Part shown: one piece after another, positions 31,317 to 39,891 of the stretch
Layout: the number at the start of each line of letters is the position of its first letter
Position numbering within the stretch: the stretch's first letter is position 1
DNA from: Flavobacteriaceae bacterium
GTDB taxonomy: Bacteria; Bacteroidota; Bacteroidia; Flavobacteriales; Flavobacteriaceae
Length of the DNA stretch: 64,000 bases
Direction of reading: 5' to 3'
Assembly: GCA_030148025.1 (NCBI GenBank)
Contig: JASBUG010000021.1
Location: 18,750-82,749 of the forward strand
Notes under the pieces: generated by a model
What the model saw: only the letters and a program-made list of their open reading frames with translations
Databases searched by the model: none
What the model was told of the DNA's origin: nothing
Made by a program: the position numbers and the translations under genes

Positions 31317-32900
31317 TTAGATTTTATTTTTTGTCTGCTCTCCGTTTATGTTTCTTAAAATTTCTAGAGGGTTAGCATTTTTAAGTTCGTCTGGCAATAA
31401 TTGATCTGGCCAAGACTGAAAACTAAATGGTCTTACAAAACGTTTGATGGAATCTACTCCAACAGCCGTAAAGCGACTATCGGTAGATGCAGGGTAAGGA
31501 CCTCCATGTAACATTGACGGACATACCTCAACACCAGTTGGAACACCATTAAAAATAATTCGCCCTACTCTATCTTGAAGTGCGTTGATCACATTTGCAT
31601 GATTTGCAAGCTCATCATTATCAGAGATCACAGTTCCTGTAAGCTGGCCTTCTAAGTTAGAAATAATTGTTTCTAGCTGTGCTTCATCTTCACATTGAAC
31701 GACTAACGAAAAAGGACCAAACACTTCGTGGTGTAATGTTGGGTTGCTCAAGAACGTATTACCTTCAACCGTAGTAACTACTTGTCTTGCGTGATTAGGT
31801 TTTACCTCTGTTTCATAATCAGCAAGTACAGTAACCCCACTCTGCGCTAAAGCATTTGCTTTATTCGTTTCATAAGCACCTGCAATATTAGGATGCAACA
31901 TACAAGATGGTTCTATTTTTACAATTTCTTCAGCCAAAGTATTTACAAACTCTGACAATCCTTCCGATTTTAACCCTAGAATTAACCCTGGATTTGTACA
32001 AAACTGACCTGTTCCTAAAGTAATAGAACCAGCATAGGTTTTTGCTAAATCTCCAGCACGATTATTTAATGCTTCTGGTAATATAACTACCGGATTAACA
32101 CTTCCCATTTCAGCAAACACAGGAATTGGTTCCTCACGTTTTGCTGCTAAATCATAAAGTGCTCTACCTCCACGGATACTACCTGTAAATCCAACAGCTT
32201 TTACATTTGGATGCTGCACTAACTGTTGCCCTACTTCAATACCACTACTGTTTAAATTAGAAAACACGCCATTTGGCATGCCTGTTTTTTCAGCTGCTTT
32301 TACAATTGCACCAGCTACCATTTCACCAGTTGCTGCATGCATTGGGTGCGACTTTACAATTACAGGGCATCCTGCTGCTAAAGCTGCTGCTGTATCACCT
32401 CCGGCTGTGGAGAACGCTAGAGGAAAATTTGATGCTCCAAAAACCACAACAGGCCCTAGAGCAATATTCATCTTTCTTAAATCTACCTTAGGCAGAGGTT
32501 GACGATCTGGTTGGGCTGTATCTATAGACGCTTCTACCCATGAGCCTTCTTCTACATGATTTGCAAAGGCACGTAATTGTCCAACTGTTCTTCCTCTTTC
32601 TCCTTGCGCTCTACCAGCTGGCAATCCGCTTTCTGAAGTATATACACTTACTAAATCGTCTCCTAATGCTTCTATTTCATCGGCTATGGCTCTTAAAAAC
32701 TCTGCTTTTTTAGCTCCAGAAACTTTTGAATAGGTCTTGTATGCTTGTGCTGCTAATTTTGCTGCCTGATCTGTTTCATCTGAAGATGCTTCAGTTATAA
32801 CCCATTCATTTTCTAAATTCAATAATGGGTTAAAGGTTTTGAACGTCTTACTTCCGTTTGCAGATAATTGATTTCCTATATAATTTTTCCCAGTAATCAT
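31317..32900 (-). CDS. Aldehyde dehydrogenase, probable 2-oxoglutarate semialdehyde dehydrogenase
   Basis: This 527-residue protein is in the NADP-linked ALDH subgroup that includes 2,5-dioxopentanoate (ketoglutarate semialdehyde) dehydrogenases. The general base is Glu264 (FAEMGSVNP) and the nucleophile Cys301 (TGQFCTNPG), with a cofactor segment near GFTGSIRGG. It would oxidize the last hydroxyproline intermediate to 2-oxoglutarate. Its 5' end overlaps DUF1272 by four bases, and it ends 11 bases before the DUF885 start. Other aldehydes, such as 2-aminoadipate semialdehyde, are possible substrates but not indicated by the sequence. Confidence 0.93.
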   Translation of the reverse strand: MITGKNYIGNQLSANGSKTFKTFNPLLNLENEWVITEASSDETDQAAKLAAQAYKTYSKVSGAKKAEFLRAIADEIEALGDDLVSVYTSESGLPAGRAQGERGRTVGQLRAFANHVEEGSWVEASIDTAQPDRQPLPKVDLRKMNIALGPVVVFGASNFPLAFSTAGGDTAAALAAGCPVIVKSHPMHAATGEMVAGAIVKAAEKTGMPNGVFSNLNSSGIEVGQQLVQHPNVKAVGFTGSIRGGRALYDLAAKREEPIPVFAEMGSVNPVVILPEALNNRAGDLAKTYAGSITLGTGQFCTNPGLILGLKSEGLSEFVNTLAEEIVKIEPSCMLHPNIAGAYETNKANALAQSGVTVLADYETEVKPNHARQVVTTVEGNTFLSNPTLHHEVFGPFSLVVQCEDEAQLETIISNLEGQLTGTVISDNDELANHANVINALQDRVGRIIFNGVPTGVEVCPSMLHGGPYPASTDSRFTAVGVDSIKRFVRPFSFQSWPDQLLPDELKNANPLEILRNINGEQTKNKI

Positions 32901-33163
32901 TTTTTATTTATTTTTTTAAAGTGTGCTTCAACATCTACAGGTTTATGAACTATTTTAGTTGAAACAGGATATTTATTTAATAGATTTTGTGGTCTTATTG
33001 GTCTTTTTTCAAAACCACCTCCACAGTTAGGACAGACTTGTTGCAACACATTTTCTACACAATCTAAACAATATGTACACTCAAACGTACAAATCATTGC
33101 CTCTCTAGAATCGTGTGGCAATGATTTATTACAATGTTCGCATGTAGGACGTATATCTAACAT
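32897..33163 (-). CDS. DUF1272 small zinc-finger-like protein
   Basis: This 88-residue protein is rich in paired cysteines (CEHC, CTFECTYCLDC, CPNC), giving a likely two-zinc, RING-like fold, followed by the basic tail GFEKRPIRPQN. It matches the short DUF1272 family, whose function is unknown. It overlaps the aldehyde dehydrogenase start by four bases (ATGA type), so the two are co-translated. DUF1272 genes often sit beside metabolic genes, but no role can be assigned here. Confidence 0.88.
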   Translation of the reverse strand: MLDIRPTCEHCNKSLPHDSREAMICTFECTYCLDCVENVLQQVCPNCGGGFEKRPIRPQNLLNKYPVSTKIVHKPVDVEAHFKKINKK

Positions 33164-33245
33164 ATTTACATAACTAATTTAGTGTTTATATCTAACTCTA
33201 ACAATGGTAAAAACAAAGTTATTTCTTTTTAAATATTTGAAAAGC

Positions 33246-34202
33246 TTAACCTATTAAGTCCAGAACTTCAAGTCTTTCTTTTGCCAGAATATACCTTGCA
33301 CGAACATCATCAATTTGCTCTTGAGTTAATTTCTTACCATAGGTACGAAGTCCTCCATCGGCATCATTATGATGAATTCCGAAAGCAAACTTTAGGTATT
33401 CTAGAAGCAACGGCTGAGCATCTAGGTACGATATAGAATTCATCGCCTGAGAAATTTTGTTTGCCTCAGCCCATTCTCCTTTTGTAACGTACTCTTGCAT
33501 CGTAACACTAGCTTTTGGAAAAATACAACCTACACCTGTAATTCCACCGCATGCTCCAGCAAGTCCTGCATGTACAGTAACAGTGTCTACACCTGCTAAA
33601 ACTTTTAAATCTTTGTTCGCCAACATCATCGTTTCAATAATTGAAACATCTATAGTCGATATTTTTAACGCTGTTACATTAGGAAGCGTAGCAAGCTTTA
33701 GAAGAAGCTCAGTTGAAAGTGCGTGGTAACCAGCTGCATCAGGATTATTGTAAGGCATAATAGTTACACCTGCAGCTCTTGCAGTCTCTTCAGCAACCGC
33801 ATAGTACGCATACATTTCTTCTTCAGAAGGAGCAGCTTTAGTTTTTGGCGGCATTACCATTACTGTATCAACACCAGCCGCCGCTAATTCTTCAACGATT
33901 GTAGCTAGTTCTTCTTTCGTCTCTGCCGCAGCTCCACTAATTAATGGCACATTATATTCTTTAGCAACCTCAGAAAGGGCTTTAAGTAAAGAAACGCGTT
34001 GCTCAGAGCTTAGGTAGCTATTCTCACCAAGTGTTCCCGAACCAACAAGTCCACACATTCTAGTTCCTCCCAATCCTTGAACTTTTAAAATACCAGCAGC
34101 GTATTCTTTCGTTTTTTCAAAGTCAATTTCAACAGTACCTGATGGAGACTCCTTTAGCCATGTAAATACGGCCGGCATAACGCCTTCCCATTTTAAACTC
34201 AT
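33246..34202 (-). CDS. DapA-family lyase, probable pyrroline-4-hydroxy-2-carboxylate deaminase
   Basis: This 318-residue TIM-barrel protein belongs to the dihydrodipicolinate synthase/N-acetylneuraminate lyase family. The Schiff-base lysine is Lys180 (TALKIST) and the catalytic tyrosine lies in MPYNNPD. In hydroxyproline clusters this member converts pyrroline-4-hydroxy-2-carboxylate to 2-oxoglutarate semialdehyde with loss of ammonia. A longer reading from a TTG at 34226 is rejected because the ATG at 34202 begins the family sequence (MSLKWEGVMPAVFTW). It is the first gene of the leftward cluster, divergent from the AraC regulator. A TAAATTTG at 34224-34231 (minus strand) could be its -7 element. 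Confidence 0.9.
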   Translation of the reverse strand: MSLKWEGVMPAVFTWLKESPSGTVEIDFEKTKEYAAGILKVQGLGGTRMCGLVGSGTLGENSYLSSEQRVSLLKALSEVAKEYNVPLISGAAAETKEELATIVEELAAAGVDTVMVMPPKTKAAPSEEEMYAYYAVAEETARAAGVTIMPYNNPDAAGYHALSTELLLKLATLPNVTALKISTIDVSIIETMMLANKDLKVLAGVDTVTVHAGLAGACGGITGVGCIFPKASVTMQEYVTKGEWAEANKISQAMNSISYLDAQPLLLEYLKFAFGIHHNDADGGLRTYGKKLTQEQIDDVRARYILAKERLEVLDLIG

Positions 34203-34329
34203 AAATAAACAATTAATTTTAGGCAAATTTACAACCGCAAGCCCTTTCCAGTTAATGTACTTTTATCCGTTAGTGATATTATATTATCTCTCAAATATAA
34301 ATTTTAACATTTTTTGAAGATTATTTGCG

Positions 34330-34337
34330 TATTTTTG
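34330..34337 (+). promoter_or_regulatory. Candidate -7 element for the AraC-type regulator
   Basis: TATTTTTG matches TAnnTTTG and would start transcription near 34341, leaving about 30 bases before the ATG at 34371. A clear -33 TTTG at the right distance is lacking; the nearest, at 34313, is only 13 bases away. Confidence 0.35.
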
Positions 34338-34370
34338 TCATTCAAAAGCTTTTAACCTCTTTTGGAAGAT

Positions 34371-35216
34371 ATGAAAGTACTACCATTTAAAATACCAAAA
34401 CCTGAGCATCATGCCTTAGTATATCAAGAAGATCATGAATTGGTGTTTTATGACAAATTTCATCAACACGAAGAAATACAAGTAAGTTACATTGCAGAAG
34501 GTGAAGGCACTCTAATTGTTGGTGATACTATTAACGATTATGAAACAGGAGATATTTTAGCTATTGGAGGTAACTTACCTCATGTCTTTAAAAGCGATCC
34601 TACAAAAAAAGTCACCTCTCACATGCTAACGCTCTTTTTTACCAAAGATGGGTTTGGCGATAATTTTTTTGAACTGGAAGAATTAAAAGAGTTACGTTCA
34701 TTTTTTAAAAAAACTGAAAATGGCTTTAAAATTGCTGCTAATAACAATTTAAAAGATCTGTTTTTAAAATTAAAAGGCAGTTCCAGATTACAACGTTTTA
34801 TTATTTTATTGGAGCTTTTAAAACTACTCTCAAAATCTAAAAGCAAGCCTCTCTCTTCATTTATTTATGAAAAACAATATACCGATATTGAAGGGAAACG
34901 TATGAGTGCTGTTATGGAGTACACCATGAACAACTATCACAAGAACATTTCGCTTGATACTATTGCTACAGTTGCAGCAATGACTAAAAATGCCTTTTGT
35001 AAATATTTTAAAAAGCGAACCAATAAAACTTATTTTCGATTTTTAAATGAGCTTCGAGTAGAAAATGCAAGCAAGCTTTTATTGTCTAACACTGATCTTT
35101 CTATCGCTGAAATTGCTGACAAATCAGGATTCAATAACATTTCAAATTTTAACAGACAATTTAAATCTGTAAAGCAAATTGTTCCTTCAGAATATCGAAA
35201 AATAAAAGCTATTTAA
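34371..35216 (+). CDS. AraC-family transcriptional regulator with N-terminal cupin domain
   Basis: This 281-residue protein has an N-terminal cupin sensor (about residues 15-95, with HQHEEIQVSYIAEGEGTLIVG and GDILAIGGNLPHVF). A C-terminal double helix-turn-helix follows (about 185-280, with LDTIATVAAMTKNAFCKYFKKRT and SIAEIADKSGFNNISNFNRQFK). The ATG at 34371 is chosen over a TTG nine bases earlier. It is divergent from the hydroxyproline cluster across about 170 bases, which suggests that it activates this cluster. The inducer is probably hydroxyproline or a pathway intermediate, by context only. Confidence 0.93.
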   Translation: MKVLPFKIPKPEHHALVYQEDHELVFYDKFHQHEEIQVSYIAEGEGTLIVGDTINDYETGDILAIGGNLPHVFKSDPTKKVTSHMLTLFFTKDGFGDNFFELEELKELRSFFKKTENGFKIAANNNLKDLFLKLKGSSRLQRFIILLELLKLLSKSKSKPLSSFIYEKQYTDIEGKRMSAVMEYTMNNYHKNISLDTIATVAAMTKNAFCKYFKKRTNKTYFRFLNELRVENASKLLLSNTDLSIAEIADKSGFNNISNFNRQFKSVKQIVPSEYRKIKAI

Positions 35217-35272
35217 AAAAGGCTCTGACCATACCTTCTTTAAACAGCTTTACTAACTAAAACAAATAGAAA

Positions 35273-36112
35273 TTACTCCTCATCAGGAGCGTTTATTGGT
35301 TTATGCAATTCTGGTACAGAACTATAAATTCTATCGCCATGTACTCCAGAAAGGTATTTATCCATAATATCGTTATACTCTTTTTCTCTTTCTTCTCCAT
35401 TCCAATGCGCTCTAAACAAATTGCCTTGTTTTGCAATTCCTTTTTCTAGCTCTGCTAGCGTTTCTGCCACAAACACCTCAACAAACTCAGTTCTATCGGC
35501 TCCATAAAAATGTACTTGAGGGTAGTACGCCTTATAATGATCGTTCTTATGTGTAACCACTTTATTAAATTCATTTAAAGCATCCATAAACTCTTTTCCG
35601 TTGCCATCATCTGGAAATGTAAAATAACTAGTTCTAACATAATATATTAATGGTAATTCTAGCTCTTCTAAAGGTTTTGCACCTTGAATGGTTCGGTAAA
35701 TCTCATCAGAATGCTCCTTAGCATAAAACTTACTTTGTTTTTTTAGAAAAGCTTTTCTTTCTTTTTCGTCAGGCCATGCTGCTTTTATAAGTTCCTGTTC
35801 TTTTTCAGTAGCTTTTTCTATGGCCAGCCAAGATGGATATACTGTAACAAATAAAATTTCAGAACTATCTCCTGTAAAATGATGTTGCAATACCGTTGAA
35901 GATAATATGTGTTCATTTTTCATTGTTATTTTTTCATGATATTCCATCTCAACACTTTTCCATTCATCCATTGAAAAGTCTTCTAACTCCATATTCCAAT
36001 GCATGGTTGTAACACTCACATAATACTGAGAAGTTTCTTGAGAAAAAATTGATACTGAAAATAAAAATAACAGAACTGTTATTTTTTTAAAATATTGATG
36101 GATTGCACTCAT
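35273..36112 (-). CDS. Exported protein with two similar ferredoxin-like (dimeric alpha/beta barrel-type) halves
   Basis: I do not recognise a named family for this 279-residue protein. It has a signal peptide (ending SIFSQ). The mature part consists of two halves of similar layout (about 28-150 and 155-265). Both have an aromatic start (YYVSVT / YYVRTS), a KNEH / KNDH helix-strand junction, an acidic helical stretch and an ending like DEIYRTI / DRIYSSV. This suggests an internal duplication of a NIPSNAP- or EthD-like fold forming a barrel within one chain. Convergent with araC, it stands alone. Confidence 0.75.
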   Translation of the reverse strand: MSAIHQYFKKITVLLFLFSVSIFSQETSQYYVSVTTMHWNMELEDFSMDEWKSVEMEYHEKITMKNEHILSSTVLQHHFTGDSSEILFVTVYPSWLAIEKATEKEQELIKAAWPDEKERKAFLKKQSKFYAKEHSDEIYRTIQGAKPLEELELPLIYYVRTSYFTFPDDGNGKEFMDALNEFNKVVTHKNDHYKAYYPQVHFYGADRTEFVEVFVAETLAELEKGIAKQGNLFRAHWNGEEREKEYNDIMDKYLSGVHGDRIYSSVPELHKPINAPDEE

Positions 36113-36261
36113 AATTTCAAAATTTAAATTAGTATATAGATGGTTGATAAATACTATTTAAATTTGAGGCTAACCAAAACTCAATCCCGCCACATAGTTG
36201 ATAGTGTAAAACTTGAAAGCCTTTTAAAGATACAAATTTTTTTTAACATTTTAAAAATGCA

Positions 36262-36297
36262 AAAAGGACAATAATTACTGTTAATTATTGTCCTTTT
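36262..36297 (-). terminator. Intrinsic terminator after the PhnA-like gene
   Basis: The arms 36262-36277 and 36282-36297 form a perfect 16-base-pair stem with a CTGT loop (plus strand). On the minus strand it is followed by T residues. It lies 27 bases downstream of the PhnA-like stop. The 211-base gap holds nothing else that I can identify. Confidence 0.8.
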
Positions 36298-36323
36298 CTA
36301 TTATTTATAGTTTTGTTGGTTCG

Positions 36324-36902
36324 CTATAACTTCTTCACATAATCTGTAATGATTACAATTTGTGTTGGCCCTACCTTTCCTTCAATGTATTTTTCGTTAT
36401 CTCGATCTAAACGAATATTTCTAACTGCAGTTCCTTGTTTTGCTATCATACTAGATCCTTTCACTTTAAGATCTTTTATTAAAACTACCGAGTCTCCTGT
36501 TTGCAAAACAATACCATTCACATCTCTGTGTATAACCTTATCAGTATCTTCCTCTCCTTCACCTGTGGCTTTTGCAAACGCTAAGGCTTCATCGTCCAGA
36601 TACATCATGTCTAATAGATCTTGTGGCCACCCTTCGTTTCGTAATCTACTTAACATTCTCCATGCTACAATTTGAACAGGTTGATGTTCACTCCACATAC
36701 TGTCGTTTAAACACCTCCAATGATTAGCATCGGTACTTTCTGGATCGTTAATTTGTGTTGTACATGTAGTACATGCCATTATAGCCTTATCTAAGCTTTC
36801 AGATTTAGTTGGCGGTAATATATATACTTGTAATGCTTCATCACTTCCACATAACTCACACTTTGAATCACTACGCTTTTTTAGTTCTCTTTCCAGACTC
36901 AT
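36324..36902 (-). CDS. PhnA/YjdM-like zinc-ribbon protein
   Basis: This 192-residue protein has an N-terminal zinc ribbon (SKCELCGS and MACTTCTTQ) and a C-terminal PhnA domain of SH3-like type (VLQTGDSVVLIKDLKVKGSS, GTAVRNIRL). The family was first named for phosphonate use but its biochemical role is not established. An ATG at 36941 would add 13 residues; the ATG at 36902 is chosen because MSLERELKKR is the usual start of the family. There are no phosphonate genes nearby. Confidence 0.9.
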   Translation of the reverse strand: MSLERELKKRSDSKCELCGSDEALQVYILPPTKSESLDKAIMACTTCTTQINDPESTDANHWRCLNDSMWSEHQPVQIVAWRMLSRLRNEGWPQDLLDMMYLDDEALAFAKATGEGEEDTDKVIHRDVNGIVLQTGDSVVLIKDLKVKGSSMIAKQGTAVRNIRLDRDNEKYIEGKVGPTQIVIITDYVKKL

Positions 36903-36947
36903 TACTATTAAATTTATGGCTGCAATATTACAGCTAATCATAAGGTT

Positions 36948-37316
36948 CTACAAATTAGTAAGGGCTTCTTTCATTTTTTTGGTCATCCCTTTTACCACCA
37001 TATCGTAAGAATGATCTATAAGCTCTAAAATAAGCTTAGGTGGCAATTCGTTTTTATAAATATCGAGTGTATTCCAGTGTTTTTTATTCATGTGATAACC
37101 ACCATAAATACTTTCGTATTGTTCTCGTAATTCTAATGCATATTCTGGGTCACACTTTAAATTGATGGAAGATGAAGTGTTCTCCCAAGTATCAAGGCCT
37201 GTGAGCAGGAATACTTTTCCCATAACTTTAAACACCAAAACATTATCATCGAAAGGTAAATCTTCTGTCACTCCTTTTTTAGACAAACAATACTCTCTTA
37301 GATATTCTATATTCAT
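36948..37316 (-). CDS. MmcQ/YjbR-family protein
   Basis: This 122-residue protein matches the MmcQ/YjbR family: YLREYCLSKKGVTEDLPFDDN, VFKVMGKVFLLTGL, the NLKCDPEYALELREQY segment and MNKKHWNTLDI. The fold resembles a DNA-binding CyaY-like domain, but the function of the family is unknown. The gene overlaps the DUF4230 stop by four bases and ends 45 bases before the PhnA-like ATG. Confidence 0.9.
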   Translation of the reverse strand: MNIEYLREYCLSKKGVTEDLPFDDNVLVFKVMGKVFLLTGLDTWENTSSSINLKCDPEYALELREQYESIYGGYHMNKKHWNTLDIYKNELPPKLILELIDHSYDMVVKGMTKKMKEALTNL

Positions 37317-37915
37317 TCCAGCATTTTTTTATCCTCAACTTCTAAAGCAGAATAGTCTAAGGTCCAACCAATGGTTTGCACCAGATTTTCAATTAGTAGA
37401 ATAGCTTCCAAAGCTTCTTTTTGAGCTGCTTGATACAATCCGCTTTCCGGAATTTTATCTTTTATGTGCTTCTTCGCTTCGGTATTGAGTTCGGTAAGAT
37501 CACTAGCATCGAATTTATTGAAATACCCATCTTGTTTATCGTAGTAATCTAAAGTTGTTTCAATGGATAGTATTTCGGCCTGCGGAAAATGGTCAAGTAC
37601 AATTGTTTTAGAATTATTATTGGCCTTCATTTTTATCTTTCCTAAATCGAAACCTACATATGCCTTTGCATTAACCACTACAAGTGCTTTCTTTTTACTG
37701 GAAATTAGTTTTAAGAACTTTTGTTTTACATCTTCATAATGGTAAATCTCTGCAAAGTCTCCTTCTACTGATATTAATTTACATACGTTCTTAATTTTAT
37801 CCAATAGAATTACCGATTGCCTGCTAGCCAACTTTTTGGTTTCAACCATTTTAAAATAGACAAAAACAGCTGCTGCTAGTAGTATTCCAAAAAGGGTTCC
37901 TAAAATTACATCCAT
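37313..37915 (-). CDS. DUF4230 membrane-anchored protein
   Basis: This 200-residue protein has one N-terminal transmembrane helix (DVILGTLFGILLAAAVFVYFK) and then a DUF4230 domain. Visible features are SRQSVILLDKIKNVCKL, the EIYHYED strand, VVNAKAYVGFDLGKIKM and an acidic C-terminal helix region. The role of DUF4230 is not known; it is common in Bacteroidota envelopes. An upstream in-frame TTG at 37963 would overlap the cyclase gene and is rejected in favour of the ATG at 37915, which lies right after the preceding stop. Confidence 0.88.
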   Translation of the reverse strand: MDVILGTLFGILLAAAVFVYFKMVETKKLASRQSVILLDKIKNVCKLISVEGDFAEIYHYEDVKQKFLKLISSKKKALVVVNAKAYVGFDLGKIKMKANNNSKTIVLDHFPQAEILSIETTLDYYDKQDGYFNKFDASDLTELNTEAKKHIKDKIPESGLYQAAQKEALEAILLIENLVQTIGWTLDYSALEVEDKKMLE

Positions 37916-37916
37916 A

Positions 37917-38666
37917 CTAATCGTAAAGCTTATATAAGATAGGTTTGCTTGGTGAGGCGTCATTTTCGAAAGGCGCGATTTGTAAGTTTAAAATATACTT
38001 ACCGTCTTCGACCTTGTTGGGAACAAAAATAAATTCGGTTATGGTTGCGTCGGTTCTTATTTTTCCTGAGGTATTCCAAAAAGCATGATGTGCCAATAAT
38101 TCACCGTCATCTTTTTCTTTATCCACACTTGGCAAATCAATTAAAAGATGCTTAACGCCTTTATTTTTTAAATATATTGCCGCTTCCTCTAATAAATAAG
38201 GAGGGTTTGTATTTGAATATTGTTGCGTTAATTTTTCTTTAGTATTAGGCATGGTTCTAATAATAATAGCTTCTCTTTTTTTGTTCCCTATAGCAAAACG
38301 TAATTGTTTAGCCGAAATAACAAAATCATCACCTAGTTTTTCAGGAGCAACTGTAATGACTTCGGCTACAAAGAAAAACTGCTTTAAGCACTTGTTAATA
38401 CTATATGGCTTTTCGGTAATGTGACCTACACATTCTGTATGTGTTCCGTGTCCGTGAGGATTAAAACTTATATTATTAAAATTAACTGAAGCCCCTTCTT
38501 CAACACTAATGGTCATACCATCGACATTTGCTGGTTCTATTTTTGGCGCTTCAATATACCATGCATTCACATTATCATTGGCTGCTCGAAGTGGAATTGA
38601 AATATCGATTGGTTGATCTATATGGATAGCGTATGTTCTGCTATTGACGTTTATTACTGCTTTCAT
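37917..38666 (-). CDS. Cyclase-family (kynurenine formamidase-like) hydrolase
   Basis: This 249-residue protein contains the metal-binding motif HGHGTHTECVGHI of the cyclase family, close to the HGTHxD signature of bacterial arylformamidases. The Asp is replaced by Glu here. Other family stretches are LLIDLPSVDKEKDDGELLAHHAFW. Such enzymes hydrolyse amides or esters of small molecules. No tryptophan-degradation genes lie nearby, so the substrate is open. It lies one base upstream of the DUF4230 start and appears co-transcribed with it. Confidence 0.88.
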   Translation of the reverse strand: MKAVINVNSRTYAIHIDQPIDISIPLRAANDNVNAWYIEAPKIEPANVDGMTISVEEGASVNFNNISFNPHGHGTHTECVGHITEKPYSINKCLKQFFFVAEVITVAPEKLGDDFVISAKQLRFAIGNKKREAIIIRTMPNTKEKLTQQYSNTNPPYLLEEAAIYLKNKGVKHLLIDLPSVDKEKDDGELLAHHAFWNTSGKIRTDATITEFIFVPNKVEDGKYILNLQIAPFENDASPSKPILYKLYD

Positions 38667-38699
38667 GTATTTAAAACTGATGAATTGTAAATTTAAGGA

Positions 38700-39860
38700 T
38701 TAAATAAGAAATAAATCAGACACTATGCCATCAATTAAAAACTTTCCTTTTTGAGTGGTCTTTAAGACTCTTTTAGAATTGGTGAAATTATGAGATTTCT
38801 CACCTTCGTTCGAAATGACAAGTAACTGATCTGCGATATATTTTTTGGCTGAAGCTAAAAGATGTTCTTTATAACTAATCCCAAAATCTGTTTCAATTTT
38901 CTTTAAAGACACTCCCCAAATGGTTCGTAAACCTGTCATGAGGTATTCATTGAATTGATCTTGCTTCGAAAGAATTTCTATTTCACTTGGAAGAACATTC
39001 TCTTTCAGCGCTTTAATGTATTTGGTATTGTTAGCCACATTCCAACTGCGTTGCTTACCATTAAACGAATGTGCCGATGGCCCAATGCCTAAATACGATT
39101 TTCCTTGCCAATAACTTGTATTGTGCTTCGAAAAGTAATCTGGCTTTCCAAAATTTGATATTTCATAATGTACAAATCCTTGTTTTTCGGTTTCAGAGAC
39201 CAGATGATTAAAATGCTGTAATGCCAAAGCTTCATCGATTGGAGGATAATTTCCTTTTTTTATAAAACTATCTAAGGCGGTTTTTGGCTCTACCGTTAAT
39301 GCATAACTGGAAATATGGCCAACTCCAAAATTAAAAGCTTTTTGTAGATTGTCATTCCATTTTTTTAAGCTCATATTTGGGATGCCATATATGAGGTCAA
39401 TAGTAATATTATTAAAATACTTGGTAGCTAGCTTTAAGCATTCTTCAGCTTCAACTGCATTGTGGGCGCGATTCATACTTTTTAGATCATCTTCAAAAAA
39501 CGACTGAATGCCTATACTTAGTCTGTTTATTTTAGTTTTTGATAACTCAACAATGCGTTGTTTAGACAAATCATCTGGATTAGCTTCCAGAGTTACCTCT
39601 GGCTTATCTATAACATTGTAATTATTATGAACCGTTTCAATAATCGCATTCAACTCATCGGTAGACAATAAACTAGGAGTCCCACCTCCAAAATATATAG
39701 TTTCAATTTGTTGATTTTTCAGTTCCCTCTTACGAAGTTGTAATTCCTTTATCAAAGCATTCACCAGCTCGTCTTTCTTCTTTAAAGATGTAGAAAAATG
39801 AAAGTCGCAATAATAACATGCTTGTTTACAAAATGGTATGTGAATATAGATTCCTGCCAA
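38700..39860 (-). CDS. hemW: Radical SAM heme chaperone HemW
   Basis: This 386-residue protein starts MAGIYIHIPFCKQACYYCDF, holding the CxxxCxxC cluster for a 4Fe-4S center bound to S-adenosylmethionine. HemW features are FGGGTPSLLS, VTLEANPDDL, RLSIGIQSF and a C-terminal winged-helix-like region. HemW delivers heme to membrane enzymes and was formerly mistaken for coproporphyrinogen oxidase HemN. The start codon is TTG because the family N terminus begins exactly here and no in-frame ATG precedes it. Confidence 0.95.
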   Translation of the reverse strand: MAGIYIHIPFCKQACYYCDFHFSTSLKKKDELVNALIKELQLRKRELKNQQIETIYFGGGTPSLLSTDELNAIIETVHNNYNVIDKPEVTLEANPDDLSKQRIVELSKTKINRLSIGIQSFFEDDLKSMNRAHNAVEAEECLKLATKYFNNITIDLIYGIPNMSLKKWNDNLQKAFNFGVGHISSYALTVEPKTALDSFIKKGNYPPIDEALALQHFNHLVSETEKQGFVHYEISNFGKPDYFSKHNTSYWQGKSYLGIGPSAHSFNGKQRSWNVANNTKYIKALKENVLPSEIEILSKQDQFNEYLMTGLRTIWGVSLKKIETDFGISYKEHLLASAKKYIADQLLVISNEGEKSHNFTNSKRVLKTTQKGKFLIDGIVSDLFLI

Positions 39861-39891
39861 AAGTATATTTAATTAAAAGTAGAATTCAACC

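Noticed and set aside
33214..33221. TAACTTTG (minus strand) as a promoter of the DUF1272 gene
   Set aside because: It matches the -7 consensus, but there is no -33 element at proper distance and the gene is probably in the operon; kept out for weak support.
34292..34299. TATATTTG (minus strand) as a second promoter of the deaminase gene
   Set aside because: No -33 element was found, and the box at 34224 is closer to the start. One of them may be real but neither is proven.
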